From Desulfobacula sp. (GTDB lineage Bacteria; Desulfobacterota; Desulfobacteria; Desulfobacterales; Desulfobacteraceae): a stretch of DNA of 11,806 bases. Positions 1-7,069 of the stretch are shown piece by piece (the stretch's first letter is position 1; every line of letters starts with the position of its first letter). A program made the position numbers and the translations under genes. The notes under the pieces were generated by a model. That model searched no databases. It had not been told where the DNA came from and was given only the letters and a program-made list of their open reading frames with translations. The stretch lies in the NCBI GenBank assembly GCA_027858355.1, contig JAQICW010000203.1, positions 1-11,806 on the forward strand, given 5' to 3'.

Positions 1-67
1 CAGAATGAAATTTATTGTTATTTCAAAGCCTTAATTGATAGGCCTCTCGAAGCCTTACTTTTGGTTT

Positions 68-97
68 CGTTTGGAAACGTTTGTAAATGTTTGACCT
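68..97. repeat. Three tandem 10-bp repeats (YGTTTGNNNN)
   Basis: Three head-to-tail 10-bp units are visible: CGTTTGGAAA at 68-77, CGTTTGTAAA at 78-87 and TGTTTGACCT at 88-97, the last matching only in its first six bases. One helical turn per unit would put the repeats on one face of the DNA, as expected for a protein-binding array. They lie downstream of the small minus-strand gene at 187-357, so they are not an obvious operator for it. No function can be assigned. Confidence 0.45.
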
Positions 98-101
98 TGA
101 C

Positions 102-128
102 GGGCACAATTTGGGCACATTAGGCACA
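102..128. repeat. Three short GGCACA repeats
   Basis: The hexamer GGCACA occurs at 103-108, 114-119 and 123-128; the first two copies are GGGCACA. Starts are 11 and 9 bases apart, again close to one helical turn. The array directly follows the YGTTTG repeats and precedes the 132-164 hairpin. Such groupings occur at recombinase arm sites, plasmid iterons and operators, but no integrase or replication gene is in view to decide between them. Confidence 0.4.
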
Positions 129-131
129 TAT

Positions 132-164
132 ATAGACACGGGGATTTTTGGTCCCCATGTCTAT
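132..164. terminator. Strong hairpin, possible terminator of the small RHH gene
   Basis: Bases 132-144 and 152-164 form a 13-bp inverted repeat with one mismatch (12 of 13 paired, including a GGGGA/TCCCC run) and a 7-base loop containing TTTTT. It lies 23 bp past the stop codon of the minus-strand gene at 187-357, so transcription termination is the simplest reading. However, neither strand has a proper U-run after the stem; the minus strand continues TATATG. It could instead be a processing or protein-binding site. Confidence 0.4.
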
Positions 165-186
165 GTTCTTCAGTATTGTCATAAAA

Positions 187-357
187 TTATTTCGGCTTTC
201 TTAAAAAACTATCCAAGGCCTCAATCAGAACACCTGTCACTGATGTTTCATTATTTTTGGCATATCTTTCAATTCTTTCAACCATCTGACAAGGTAACTC
301 AATGGATAAGGTCTGAGTAGGATCTGAACATTCTTCTGTAATGGATTCTTCTGTCAT
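187..357 (-). CDS. Small ribbon-helix-helix (CopG/Arc-like) protein
   Basis: A 56-residue protein with the outline of a ribbon-helix-helix DNA-binding domain. It has an acidic N-terminal tail (1-14), a beta strand TLSIELP (about 16-22), helix A QMVERIERYAKNN (about 24-36), a turn, and helix B SVTGVLIEALDSFL (about 39-52). Proteins of this fold usually dimerise and repress promoters, often as antitoxins. The ATG at 357 is chosen because AAGGA lies 5 bases upstream on the minus strand; an in-frame TTG at 387 would add ten residues but has less support. No toxin gene lies beside it: the bases on both sides appear non-coding. It may be a lone regulator or an orphan antitoxin. The fold call rests on pattern alone and the target is unknown. 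Confidence 0.65.
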   Translation of the reverse strand: MTEESITEECSDPTQTLSIELPCQMVERIERYAKNNETSVTGVLIEALDSFLRKPK

Positions 358-890
358 CGTGTTCCTTTTTTGAAATTGTTGTCTCAAATTCTTCCATGTT
401 TTCTGTTTTTATGCAATGGAAATGAAATTCTGTGTGGCCGGGTGCCTGGGAAGTGTAATTACGGTTGTGCCTGGTGGTGACAGCTGGAGCATTGCAACTT
501 CTGTAAAGCTATGTAATCCCTTTATTCACAATCATTACAGCCGATAAAGGCCTCCCAAATAAAAAAACAATCTGGCCATAGCGGAAAAATATTGTCCTAA
601 TTGGGTGATTGTATTGTTTCTATGGGGTTTTAAGTGTATTAAAATCAGTTTCTGGCAGGTTCTAAAATGAAACCAGCTTGCTACCATTGTGTAAAGGATT
701 TATTTGGTAGTCTTGGCAACCATGCGACCAGAAAAAAGTTTTGGCTTGGATAATAAACCTTGATTCATTCAATCATAGAACATGATGAAATTTAATGAGT
801 TGCTTTTGGTAACGATTGGAAAGGGAATCCTATTAATGTATTTAAAACACTTTTGAAAAACCGGTCTCAATTAAGGCAATTATTAGATTT
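358..890. other. 533-base stretch without a convincing gene
   Basis: No open frame here has both a good ribosome site and recognisable protein content. The best candidate is a 28-codon plus-strand frame at 667-753 (starts MKPACYHC) with an AGG seven bases ahead; I do not call it. A short inverted repeat, CTACCA at 681-686 and TGGTAG at 705-710, lies inside it. The minus-strand promoter of the RHH gene and the 3' end of the AbiTii transcript should fall here, but I see no clear hexamers and no classical terminator. The stretch may be decayed sequence. Confidence 0.5.
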
Positions 891-1817
891 TTAAAGCCCG
901 TAATAGCCCATAACGGCTTTTTTTATAACGTCTGTTGCGACTGAAATACCAACTTTCCACGTTCCATCCTCGGCTTTTTTAAGGTTATCAAGCATCCACT
1001 TCTTTGCTTTTTCCCCTAATGGCTCTTTAGATGAGGTGGGCTCTTCTATCTTAATTATTTCTTTAAGTTCCTTTGCCGAATCCTTTGAGATACCGGCATT
1101 TTCCAGCATTTGTTCGAATGCTTCAGAGTTCCCTTGCAAAGTGTTAACACCTATCTGGGCGCCATCTCCTGAACTGGAAATTTCGGTGTAATTACCGTAA
1201 ATCGTTTGGTTAATAATTTTTGAGATCTTTTGGGTATCTATAGTTTCGTCTTTCACAGGGTCAAGAGTTATGTCAGCAGCTGCCGGTATCGATTTTTCCA
1301 GTTCAATGGTAAGTTCAAGAGTCCTGCTTTTTACCTCGTTCTGTATTTGAATCAAAGAACTTCTGGACATCGATCCATTAATGGCATTGCATGCGTAATC
1401 CTCGTAAATTTTGCCCTGCAAAATCAGGATAAGGTTGGAACAATCTAAACCAACCGAGCCGGACTTCTCAGATCCTTTAATTAGGTCCTCAATTGCTTCA
1501 ATTCCCTCTCTTACCCGCCTACTGACCCATCCTTCTCCTGCATGTTCTTTAACTATAGCAGTAGGAATTGGAGCATTTTCAAAACCAGAATTAAACGGGC
1601 CACTAAATGTCCCTTTGAATGATATTCCTACAACTCTATACTTAGGAAGTTCAACATCATCAGGGTATCCAGACAGCTCATGTTTAACCCAATTACCGAG
1701 AATATCGCTATCGAGACGAGCAGCAAGAAGTCTCAACTTTAATAGGATGCTACCTAAGTTTGGTTGTTCTGAGATTAATGACGCTTGAATTTCACGTAAA
1801 AGACTCATATATTCCAT
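891..1817 (-). CDS. AbiTii-domain abortive infection protein
   Basis: A protein of 308 residues from the ATG at 1817. Residues 4 to about 185 carry the AbiTii pattern: SLLREIQ at the start, then LLKLRLLAARLDSD (about 25-38), WVKHELSGYP (43-52) and LPKYRVV (57-63), then PIP (83-85). AbiTii proteins are linked to abortive infection, but their mechanism is not known to me. Residues about 205-230 form a Gly/Ser/Asn-rich segment (YGNYTEISSSGDG), and the last 50 residues form a separate, partly hydrophobic helical tail ending GYYGL, possibly the effector or oligomerisation part. A second ATG at 1808 gives the more usual family start MSLLREIQ and has a weak GGA 4 bases before it, so the true start may be three codons later. 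The gene stands alone, with non-coding sequence on both sides. Confidence 0.8.
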   Translation of the reverse strand: MEYMSLLREIQASLISEQPNLGSILLKLRLLAARLDSDILGNWVKHELSGYPDDVELPKYRVVGISFKGTFSGPFNSGFENAPIPTAIVKEHAGEGWVSRRVREGIEAIEDLIKGSEKSGSVGLDCSNLILILQGKIYEDYACNAINGSMSRSSLIQIQNEVKSRTLELTIELEKSIPAAADITLDPVKDETIDTQKISKIINQTIYGNYTEISSSGDGAQIGVNTLQGNSEAFEQMLENAGISKDSAKELKEIIKIEEPTSSKEPLGEKAKKWMLDNLKKAEDGTWKVGISVATDVIKKAVMGYYGL

Positions 1818-2076
1818 CCATGATATTTAATAAGTAAGGATAACGATCCATATAGCATAAAATTGTGAATGTTCTCCAATTATTTTGATGACAGATTGGC
1901 TGGTATCCGAAAATCAATTTTATTGGAGACTAACATTCCCTGATAAACACTGTCCATAGGAAACTTATTAATAAGTTTACCGATTGGGAATCATAAATTG
2001 CATTCACCTGGTTTGATTTTCGAACAAGTGCCAATCAAAGAAGTGCAATATCTGTGCTGACACCGTATCCATAACC
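1818..2076. promoter_or_regulatory. Intergenic region with a perfect 18-bp palindrome
   Basis: This gap lies between the divergent AbiTii gene and the DNase remnant. Bases 1961-1978 read AAACTTATTAATAAGTTT, a perfect 18-bp palindrome without a loop. That is the form expected of an operator for a dimeric repressor. It lies about 144 bp upstream of the AbiTii start and about 115 bp before the first conserved residues of the nuclease remnant, so it could have controlled either gene. No clear -35/-10 pair was found. Confidence 0.4.
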
Positions 2077-2674
2077 AATACAGAAGTTACCCTTAAAATT
2101 GCCAGTTTCAACATTCAGGTATTTGGCCGGTCCAAAGCATCCAAGCCAGAAGTGATGGAGATTATATCCCAGTTCGATGTGGTTGCCATTCAGGAAATCA
2201 GGGATAAGAGTGGTAAGTCAATAAAGGATCTGGAAGTTACTGTTGATTACCTGGGGGAGAATTATGATTTTCTCATCGGCCCCCGGCTCGAAATCCCACG
2301 TGAACCCGGATGATGTTGACCAGGAACTTGCTGTTTTCCCAAAGATAGTGGCAGACGCAAAGAGCCGGTTTCCCGGGGAGACTGATGTGATGATTTTAGG
2401 AGATTTGAATGCTGACTGCGGGTATTTTGACGAAGACCAGCAAATAGAATTAAGGGACCGAGGCAAATACAAATGGTTGATAACAAATGGGATGGATACT
2501 AATGTTGCCGGTGCAAGCTGTGCCTATGACCGAATTATTATCACAGATTCAATGAATGCCAAATTTACTGGTGATGCTGGCGTTGTGCGCTTTGATGAAA
2601 TATATGAACTGGACTGTGAACCTAAGCAGGTGTCGGATCATTATCCGGTTTATGGGGTTTTTAGGGTTGATTAA
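2077..2674 (+). pseudogene. Broken DNase I-like endonuclease/exonuclease/phosphatase-family gene
   Basis: Two pieces of a DNase I-like protein lie in different frames. The first (frame of 2077, recognisable from 2092) reads LKIASFNIQVFG, then VVAIQEIRD with the metal-binding Glu, and LIGPRL near 2275-2286. The second (frame of 2243, ending with the stop at 2672-2674) reads HVNPDDVDQEL, VMILGDLNADCGYF, CAYDRIIIT and VSDHYPVYGVF. These match the His, Asp-Asn and terminal Ser-Asp-His motifs of DNase I. About 60 residues that should lie between GPRL and the His motif are absent, including the segment with the second catalytic Glu (DNase I Glu78). The join near 2285-2300 also changes frame. No ATG, GTG or TTG precedes the conserved N-terminus in frame; a TGA lies at 2014-2016. 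Homologues of this kind usually carry a signal peptide, none of which remains. I judge it non-functional. Confidence 0.8.
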
Positions 2675-2991
2675 ATCCAACAAGAGTTATTTGAAGGAAT
2701 CCCAAAAACAAGAATAATAGACATAATCCGCACCCTACCAATACGAATATTTTTTAATGATAATAAGCATAGTCATTTCAAAATTAAGTTCTATCTAATT
2801 GAATAAAGATGAATTTTTTATGTAGAGAACGTAATGATTGGTTTATGAATTTTTGCATAACTTAATAAAAATAATGAAGATTTATTTAAAAAAACCTGAG
2901 TAGAAATGGTATTGCTACTCGGTCCTTTTTCTGTTAGCAATTATATATTGTCAGATCTGTTAATTTTATAAAAAAGATAGGGAATAATTAA
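2675..2991 (+). other. AT-rich leader region of the nuclease-NTPase gene
   Basis: This 317-base stretch is markedly AT-rich, has no open frame of note, and resembles the gene that follows more than the nuclease remnant before it. The composition changes abruptly just after 2674, which suggests an insertion boundary. A ribosome site AGGGA at 2979-2983 lies 8 bases before the ATG at 2992. A stem-loop at 2895-2922 is listed separately. TTGTCA at 2948-2953 could be a -35 element, but no -10 lies at the right distance. Confidence 0.4.
2895..2930 (+). terminator. Stem-loop with T-rich tail ahead of the nuclease-NTPase gene
   Basis: GAGTAG (2898-2903) pairs with CTACTC (2915-2920), extended by CC/GG at 2895-2896 and 2921-2922 with one bulged base. 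The loop is 11 bases. It is followed by TCCTTTTT (2923-2930). This resembles a weak rho-independent terminator, 62 bases before the ATG at 2992. It may end read-through from the left, or act as an attenuator if the promoter lies farther upstream. Confidence 0.4.
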
Positions 2992-5439
2992 ATGTCAAGT
3001 CTCTATGAAAATTGTAAAGAACGTCTTGTCTCATTACACGAATGGTATAAAAAAAATAAATCATTACGAAATGAAGCGACCACAAGGCTTCATTTAATCG
3101 ACTCCATTTTTTTTGAATGTTTAGGTTGGGATAAAAGAGCAGATTGCATTGTAGAAGAAAGGTTTAATGGAAATTACACAGATTACACATTTAATTATCC
3201 AAGAAGAGTTTTAATCGTAGAGGCAAAAAAAGAAGGTACTTATTTTGATATCCCTTCAGGCTTATCAAATAGAAAATATAAAATTTCTACTCTCAAACAA
3301 GATGTGCCGCAATTAGGTGCAGCAATTGATCAGGTTGCTAACTATTGTCAGGAACGTGGGGTTCCGTTCGCCTGTGTGTGCAATGGACATCAGATGATTA
3401 TTTTCGTCGGATCACGACAAGACGGAAAAGCTCCTTCAGAAGGAAAAGCGATTGTTTTCCACTCGTTCAAAGATATGGTAACGAATTTTAGAGATTTGTG
3501 GGAATTTCTTTCAAAACAAGGGGTATTAGAACGTAACATCCAGAAAGCTCTTTATCATTCTGATGTAGCAATACTCCCACAAAAATTATCCCTCCTCAGT
3601 AACAAATATCCTGGTATAAAAAATAGAAATATTTTGCAAACAGATATGCAAATTTTAGCTGATTTGGTTTTTGAAGATATTATATCCTCAAAAGAATTAG
3701 AAGATCAATTTTTAGATTACTGCTATTGTCAAAGTGGCGCATTATCTCAGTATGCATTGATTAGTAAAAAACTTCTTTCAAGTCGATATGAGGCCTTGTT
3801 TGATGATACTGATAGAAATCCAGCGTTAGTTCCAGCGGTAGGCAAAAAAGGATTATCATCTGAATTGGTTGCAGAAAGTTTCTCTCGTAGACCGATCCTT
3901 ATTTTGGGCGATGTCGGCGTTGGTAAAACCATGTTTTTCAGACATTTTATAAATATAGAAGCAAAAGATGTATTTCAAAATGCTATACAAATCTACATCG
4001 ATTTCGGATCAAAAGCTGCATTTGCAAAAGATATCAGAGATTTTACTTTGGATGAAATAGAAAGACAGTTTCAAGAAGTAGAAAATATTGATATCAATGA
4101 AAATAATTTCATTCGTGGTGTGTATAATGGAGAATTGATAGGTTTTTCAAGAGGAATATACGGATCGCTAAAGGAAACTGATCCAAACGAATACAATAAA
4201 AATGAAATCAAGTTCCTTGAAAATAAATTGATAGATAAAGAGCTGCATTTGATAGCCTCACTTTCACATATTTCAAAAGGTAGACAACAACAAATAGTTA
4301 TTTTCTTAGATAATGCTGATCAACGAACAGATGAAATACAACAGCAAGTTTTTATTATTTCTCAAGGACTGGCATCTAATTGGCCAGTAACTATCTTTTT
4401 AGCGTTACGTCCAGAAACGTTCCATAGATCAAAACAAAATGGTAGTATGAGTGCTTACCATCTCAAAGCTTTTAGTATCTCACCTCCGAGAATAGACAAT
4501 GTCTTGGAAAAAAGACTGGAATTTGGTCAAAAAATTACTAATGGTGAATTACACATTTCTTCTCTTCCCCCAGGAACTGTTGTTGATTTTAAAAAAGTTG
4601 GAGCATTTTTATCATGTTTACAGTATTCGCTTCGGAGTTCTAATGAATTAATCGAGTGTATAGACAATCTTGCAGGAGGAAATGTTCGTTTAGGTCTTGA
4701 ATTTATAAAAAAGTTTATTGGAAGTGGTCATATCGATACTGTTAAAATTCTTTCAATTCTTGAAACATCTTCTTCAAATAATTATTTAATAAGACTTCAT
4801 GAATTTCTAAGAACAATTATTTTTGGAGATAATATTTATTATAATCCAGGTTCATCTCCAATTTACAACCTTTTCGATTTAACTACTCCAGATCCTAAAG
4901 AGCATTTTTTAAGTTTAATAATATTACAATATCTTAATACTCATGGGATACAAAGTAAGAGCCATGGTTTCGTAAAATATGATAAATTAATGGATTTTCT
5001 CCATTCTATTGGATTTTCATCGGATCAGTTTGATAATTGTTTGTCAAATTTATGTAAATTTAAACTCATTGAAACTGCAGGCCGTATTAAACCAATTGAT
5101 CGCGATATGCCCATATCAGCATTGCGTATTACAACCATTGGTGCCTACCATTTACAAAGATTGCCATACATATTTGTATATTATGATTCAATAGCGACTG
5201 ATATTCCGATTATAGATAGGAAATATCGAGAAAAAATTATGGATGTTGAATATATTGGAGATCGAATTGAAAGGGGAGAAATATTACTGTCTTATTTGAA
5301 TTTTTCTGCTGAGCAGTCTTTACCTCCTGAAGCTGGTATTGAGTGGCCAAAAATGATTCAAAAAACAAAGTCTAATATTCTGTCAGTCAGGAGTATTCTT
5401 GAACGATCTAATTCCAAAAGGAATGATGGTACAAGTTAA
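2992..5439 (+). CDS. HsdR-N-like nuclease / P-loop NTPase / winged-helix fusion (predicted defence protein)
   Basis: A protein of 815 residues. Residues about 1-175 resemble the N-terminal nuclease domain of type I restriction HsdR subunits: helix Glu28 (RNEATTR), Asp64 (NYTDYT), and IVEAKKEG with Glu77 and Lys79 form a PD-(D/E)XK set, followed by CVCNGHQMIIF (128-138). A linker leads to a P-loop NTPase with Walker A GDVGVGKT (306-313), Walker B QIVIFLDNAD with Asp440 and Asn441, and an arginine strand LALRPETF (470-477). Residues about 660-720 look like a winged helix (YDKLMDFLHSIGF), followed by a charged tail. This layout (nuclease, switch ATPase, winged helix, sensor tail) recalls STAND-type immune proteins such as Avs, but it is much shorter and lacks clear TPR repeats. 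Ribosome site AGGGA lies 8 bases before the ATG. It stands alone, AT-rich, beside other defence genes. I do not know a named system for it. Domains sure; role inferred. Confidence 0.8.
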   Translation: MSSLYENCKERLVSLHEWYKKNKSLRNEATTRLHLIDSIFFECLGWDKRADCIVEERFNGNYTDYTFNYPRRVLIVEAKKEGTYFDIPSGLSNRKYKISTLKQDVPQLGAAIDQVANYCQERGVPFACVCNGHQMIIFVGSRQDGKAPSEGKAIVFHSFKDMVTNFRDLWEFLSKQGVLERNIQKALYHSDVAILPQKLSLLSNKYPGIKNRNILQTDMQILADLVFEDIISSKELEDQFLDYCYCQSGALSQYALISKKLLSSRYEALFDDTDRNPALVPAVGKKGLSSELVAESFSRRPILILGDVGVGKTMFFRHFINIEAKDVFQNAIQIYIDFGSKAAFAKDIRDFTLDEIERQFQEVENIDINENNFIRGVYNGELIGFSRGIYGSLKETDPNEYNKNEIKFLENKLIDKELHLIASLSHISKGRQQQIVIFLDNADQRTDEIQQQVFIISQGLASNWPVTIFLALRPETFHRSKQNGSMSAYHLKAFSISPPRIDNVLEKRLEFGQKITNGELHISSLPPGTVVDFKKVGAFLSCLQYSLRSSNELIECIDNLAGGNVRLGLEFIKKFIGSGHIDTVKILSILETSSSNNYLIRLHEFLRTIIFGDNIYYNPGSSPIYNLFDLTTPDPKEHFLSLIILQYLNTHGIQSKSHGFVKYDKLMDFLHSIGFSSDQFDNCLSNLCKFKLIETAGRIKPIDRDMPISALRITTIGAYHLQRLPYIFVYYDSIATDIPIIDRKYREKIMDVEYIGDRIERGEILLSYLNFSAEQSLPPEAGIEWPKMIQKTKSNILSVRSILERSNSKRNDGTS

Positions 5440-5486
5440 GATTCGACTTGCAATGTTCTTAGGGAGCCTACTTTAACTTTCTTAAA

Positions 5487-5582
5487 TTACATATAAAAAT
5501 AAAGCGATTCTGAGCCGTTCTGGCTATAGTGCTCCGTATCCCAGTACTCAATATCCTTGTATTCCCAGCACTTCCAACACAT
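5487..5582 (-). CDS. Possible 31-residue Cys/Trp-rich peptide after the mrr cluster
   Basis: A short frame starting MCWKCWEYKDIEYW and ending FYM before a TAA at 5489-5487. It begins 7 bases after the stop of the 58-residue frame upstream, in a different frame, so it would be the fourth member of the mrr transcript. A CWKC pair and four Trp in 14 residues give it composition unlike random sequence, and CxxC could bind zinc or be redox active. The ribosome site is poor: a GGTGGGTGG stretch lies farther upstream than ideal. It could instead be chance or a degraded end of a longer gene. Function unknown. Confidence 0.4.
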   Translation of the reverse strand: MCWKCWEYKDIEYWDTEHYSQNGSESLYFYM

Positions 5583-5589
5583 CAAGAAA

Positions 5590-5766
5590 TCAACCACCCA
5601 CCTGATAAGTCCCATCCAACCGCTTCCACATCTCTTCTATTTTCTGATCCAGTGCCAAAACGGCCAGGTCATATTCTTCCTGTGTTAATTCATTTTTTTT
5701 CAGCTTTGTCTGGATCATGAACAATTCATTGTCATACCATTTGTCTGGGTCAAAATTATATGTCAT
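5590..5766 (-). CDS. 58-residue acidic helical protein of unknown function (mrr cluster)
   Basis: The frame encodes 58 residues beginning MTYNFDPDKWYDNEL. The middle, about 15-48 (KLKKNELTQEEYDLAVLALDQKIEEMW), reads as two helices joined at LTQEE, with heptad-like hydrophobic spacing that suggests a small helical hairpin. There are no cysteines, signal peptide or membrane segment. The ATG at 5766 lies 21 bases after the stop of the preceding small gene on the same strand; there is no good Shine-Dalgarno, so translation may be coupled. The TGA stop is unlikely to be read through, because the frame after it loses coding character. I recognise no family. It may be an accessory or regulator of Mrr, but this is inferred only from position. 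Confidence 0.6.
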   Translation of the reverse strand: MTYNFDPDKWYDNELFMIQTKLKKNELTQEEYDLAVLALDQKIEEMWKRLDGTYQVGG

Positions 5767-5787
5767 GACAGTTTAAAAGCATCCCAT

Positions 5788-5967
5788 TTAAAACGGTGTA
5801 AACAATTCTTTTCCATCCCTGGCATCAAAAAGGATCTGACATATTTTCCTGCTGTCCTCTGTATCATGAAAATCTTTGATTTGGTCTCTTTTTTTAGCCC
5901 CCGGGCAGGATTTCTGATGATCGAGACATTTTCTGATTTCAGCTCGTTTCTCTTCAGATAGATACAT
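5788..5967 (-). CDS. 59-residue basic/acidic mini-protein directly after mrr
   Basis: The frame encodes 59 residues beginning MYLSEEKRAEIRKCL and ending ELFTPF. It starts 12 bases after the mrr stop codon, with a strong AAGGAG four bases before the ATG, so joint transcription with mrr is very likely. It contains three cysteines (Cys14, Cys21, Cys43) and a His17, and is otherwise strongly charged. A C-x6-C spacing with a nearby His could bind a metal, though this is not a known motif to me. It has no membrane segment or signal peptide. The strong ribosome site and sensible composition make it a likely real gene. Function not recognised; a role with Mrr is only suggested by the operon. Confidence 0.7.
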   Translation of the reverse strand: MYLSEEKRAEIRKCLDHQKSCPGAKKRDQIKDFHDTEDSRKICQILFDARDGKELFTPF

Positions 5968-5979
5968 GGGTCTCCTTTT

Positions 5980-6894
5980 TCAATCCTCAACAAAATAATC
6001 AGTATCGATCCGTTTGACCTCATAAACGGCATTGGTTGAGGTTCCAAGATTAAAGTCAATCATAAAACCAGCCAAATCACGCCCATCAATTAGAATAACC
6101 TTTGGGTCAATAATTTTTACATAATCAGTAGCTTCCTGTGAAAATTTCCCGGTTGTTATGAAAACTCCTTTTTTGGCCCTTTTCCCGTGTAAAGCTCCAA
6201 CAAACTTTTGGATTTCAGGTCTGCCAACTGTACCTTCCCATCGTTTGGCCTGAAGATAAATAACATCGAGCCCAAGTCTATCTTCTTTTATTATTCCGTC
6301 AATGCCTTCATCCCCGCTGCGTCCCACGGATTTTCCAGCATCTCTTCTGGACCCTCCATAGCCCATCGCAACCATAAAATCGACAACAAGTCTTTCAAAA
6401 AAATCTGGTGTATTGGTTTTGATATTATCCAATAATTCTACCTCCAAATCATTTCGGATGCTATGATATGCCTTCTGTAAGATTTCTTCTGGTGTTTCAA
6501 TTACGTCGATGTCTTGATGATGAGGTTTTGGATCTGGAGTGCTGTTTGATTTGGGGCTATGGAACTCAACGAATTCAGGATATTGGTTCAGGATTTTAAC
6601 AGTGATTTTCTCGTGGCTTTGTAAATGGAGTTCTTTACCCCTTTCTGTGATTTTGAAATATGCTCTCCTGGGACTTTCCAACACTTTAGCCTGTATCAGA
6701 TAACTTTTAGCCCACGCAACCCGATTATCAAATTTTGTCTGGGTACCGCTTGGCAAATATTCGCCGAGATCATCCTCTGTCAGATTAAAATGTCCGGCCA
6801 GTTTCTGTCGGGTCTCCTTGAGAGAATGTTCCTTATCATCGTTTGCGATATCGAGCATTGGACTGAAGAATGATTGAAAATCTGGAACAGCCAT
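5980..6894 (-). CDS. mrr: Mrr type IV restriction endonuclease
   Basis: A protein of 304 residues, the same length as E. coli Mrr. Residues about 5-95 form the N-terminal winged-helix DNA-binding domain (SLKETRQKLAGHF, then KITERGKELH). After a Pro-rich linker (about 113-130) comes the Mrr catalytic domain (about 165-280). It contains FFERLVVDFMVAMGYGG, the motif GDEGIDGII with the metal-binding Asp199, the QAK motif with Gln215 and Lys217 (IYLQAKRWEG), and GVFITTGKFS. These residues define the PD-(D/E)XK-like active site of Mrr, which cuts DNA carrying foreign methylation patterns. AGGAG lies six bases before the ATG at 6894, a strong ribosome site. It is separated from the gajB-like gene by 175 bp, so it may have its own promoter, and is followed at 12 bases by a small gene. 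Nothing is missing; it should be functional. Confidence 0.95.
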   Translation of the reverse strand: MAVPDFQSFFSPMLDIANDDKEHSLKETRQKLAGHFNLTEDDLGEYLPSGTQTKFDNRVAWAKSYLIQAKVLESPRRAYFKITERGKELHLQSHEKITVKILNQYPEFVEFHSPKSNSTPDPKPHHQDIDVIETPEEILQKAYHSIRNDLEVELLDNIKTNTPDFFERLVVDFMVAMGYGGSRRDAGKSVGRSGDEGIDGIIKEDRLGLDVIYLQAKRWEGTVGRPEIQKFVGALHGKRAKKGVFITTGKFSQEATDYVKIIDPKVILIDGRDLAGFMIDFNLGTSTNAVYEVKRIDTDYFVED

Positions 6895-7069
6895 GAATTT
6901 CTCCTGCTATTTTAATATGAATATCGAACTAATTGGTCTTACAACGGCAAGGACGGTAAATCAAGTGTCATTAAGGGTACTCCAATTCAGATTCAAAATA
7001 TTTATAGGGTTGCTGTTGCATAAGGGAAAGGATTTATCAAGAAGAGAAAACAATACAAAGAAATGGCGA

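Noticed and set aside
358..387. Longer RHH protein from a TTG at 387
   Set aside because: The ATG at 357 has a clear AAGGA at good spacing and already includes the whole fold.
667..753. 28-codon plus-strand frame starting MKPACYHC with an AGG seven bases ahead
   Set aside because: Too short, weak ribosome site, no recognisable family, and surrounded by non-coding sequence; chance is the safer reading.
5505..5530. AGCC/GGCT stem as a terminator for the mrr cluster
   Set aside because: The stem is only four to five pairs and the following T-run on the minus strand is too distant.
5590..5592. Possible selenocysteine read-through at the TGA of the 58-residue gene
   Set aside because: The frame after the TGA does not look coding and soon stops; no SECIS-like stem was seen.
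5763..6059. 98-codon minus-strand frame ending EKNCLHRFKWDAFKLS
   Set aside because: It overlaps the mrr end and the 59-residue gene in another frame; the latter has a much better ribosome site and spacing.
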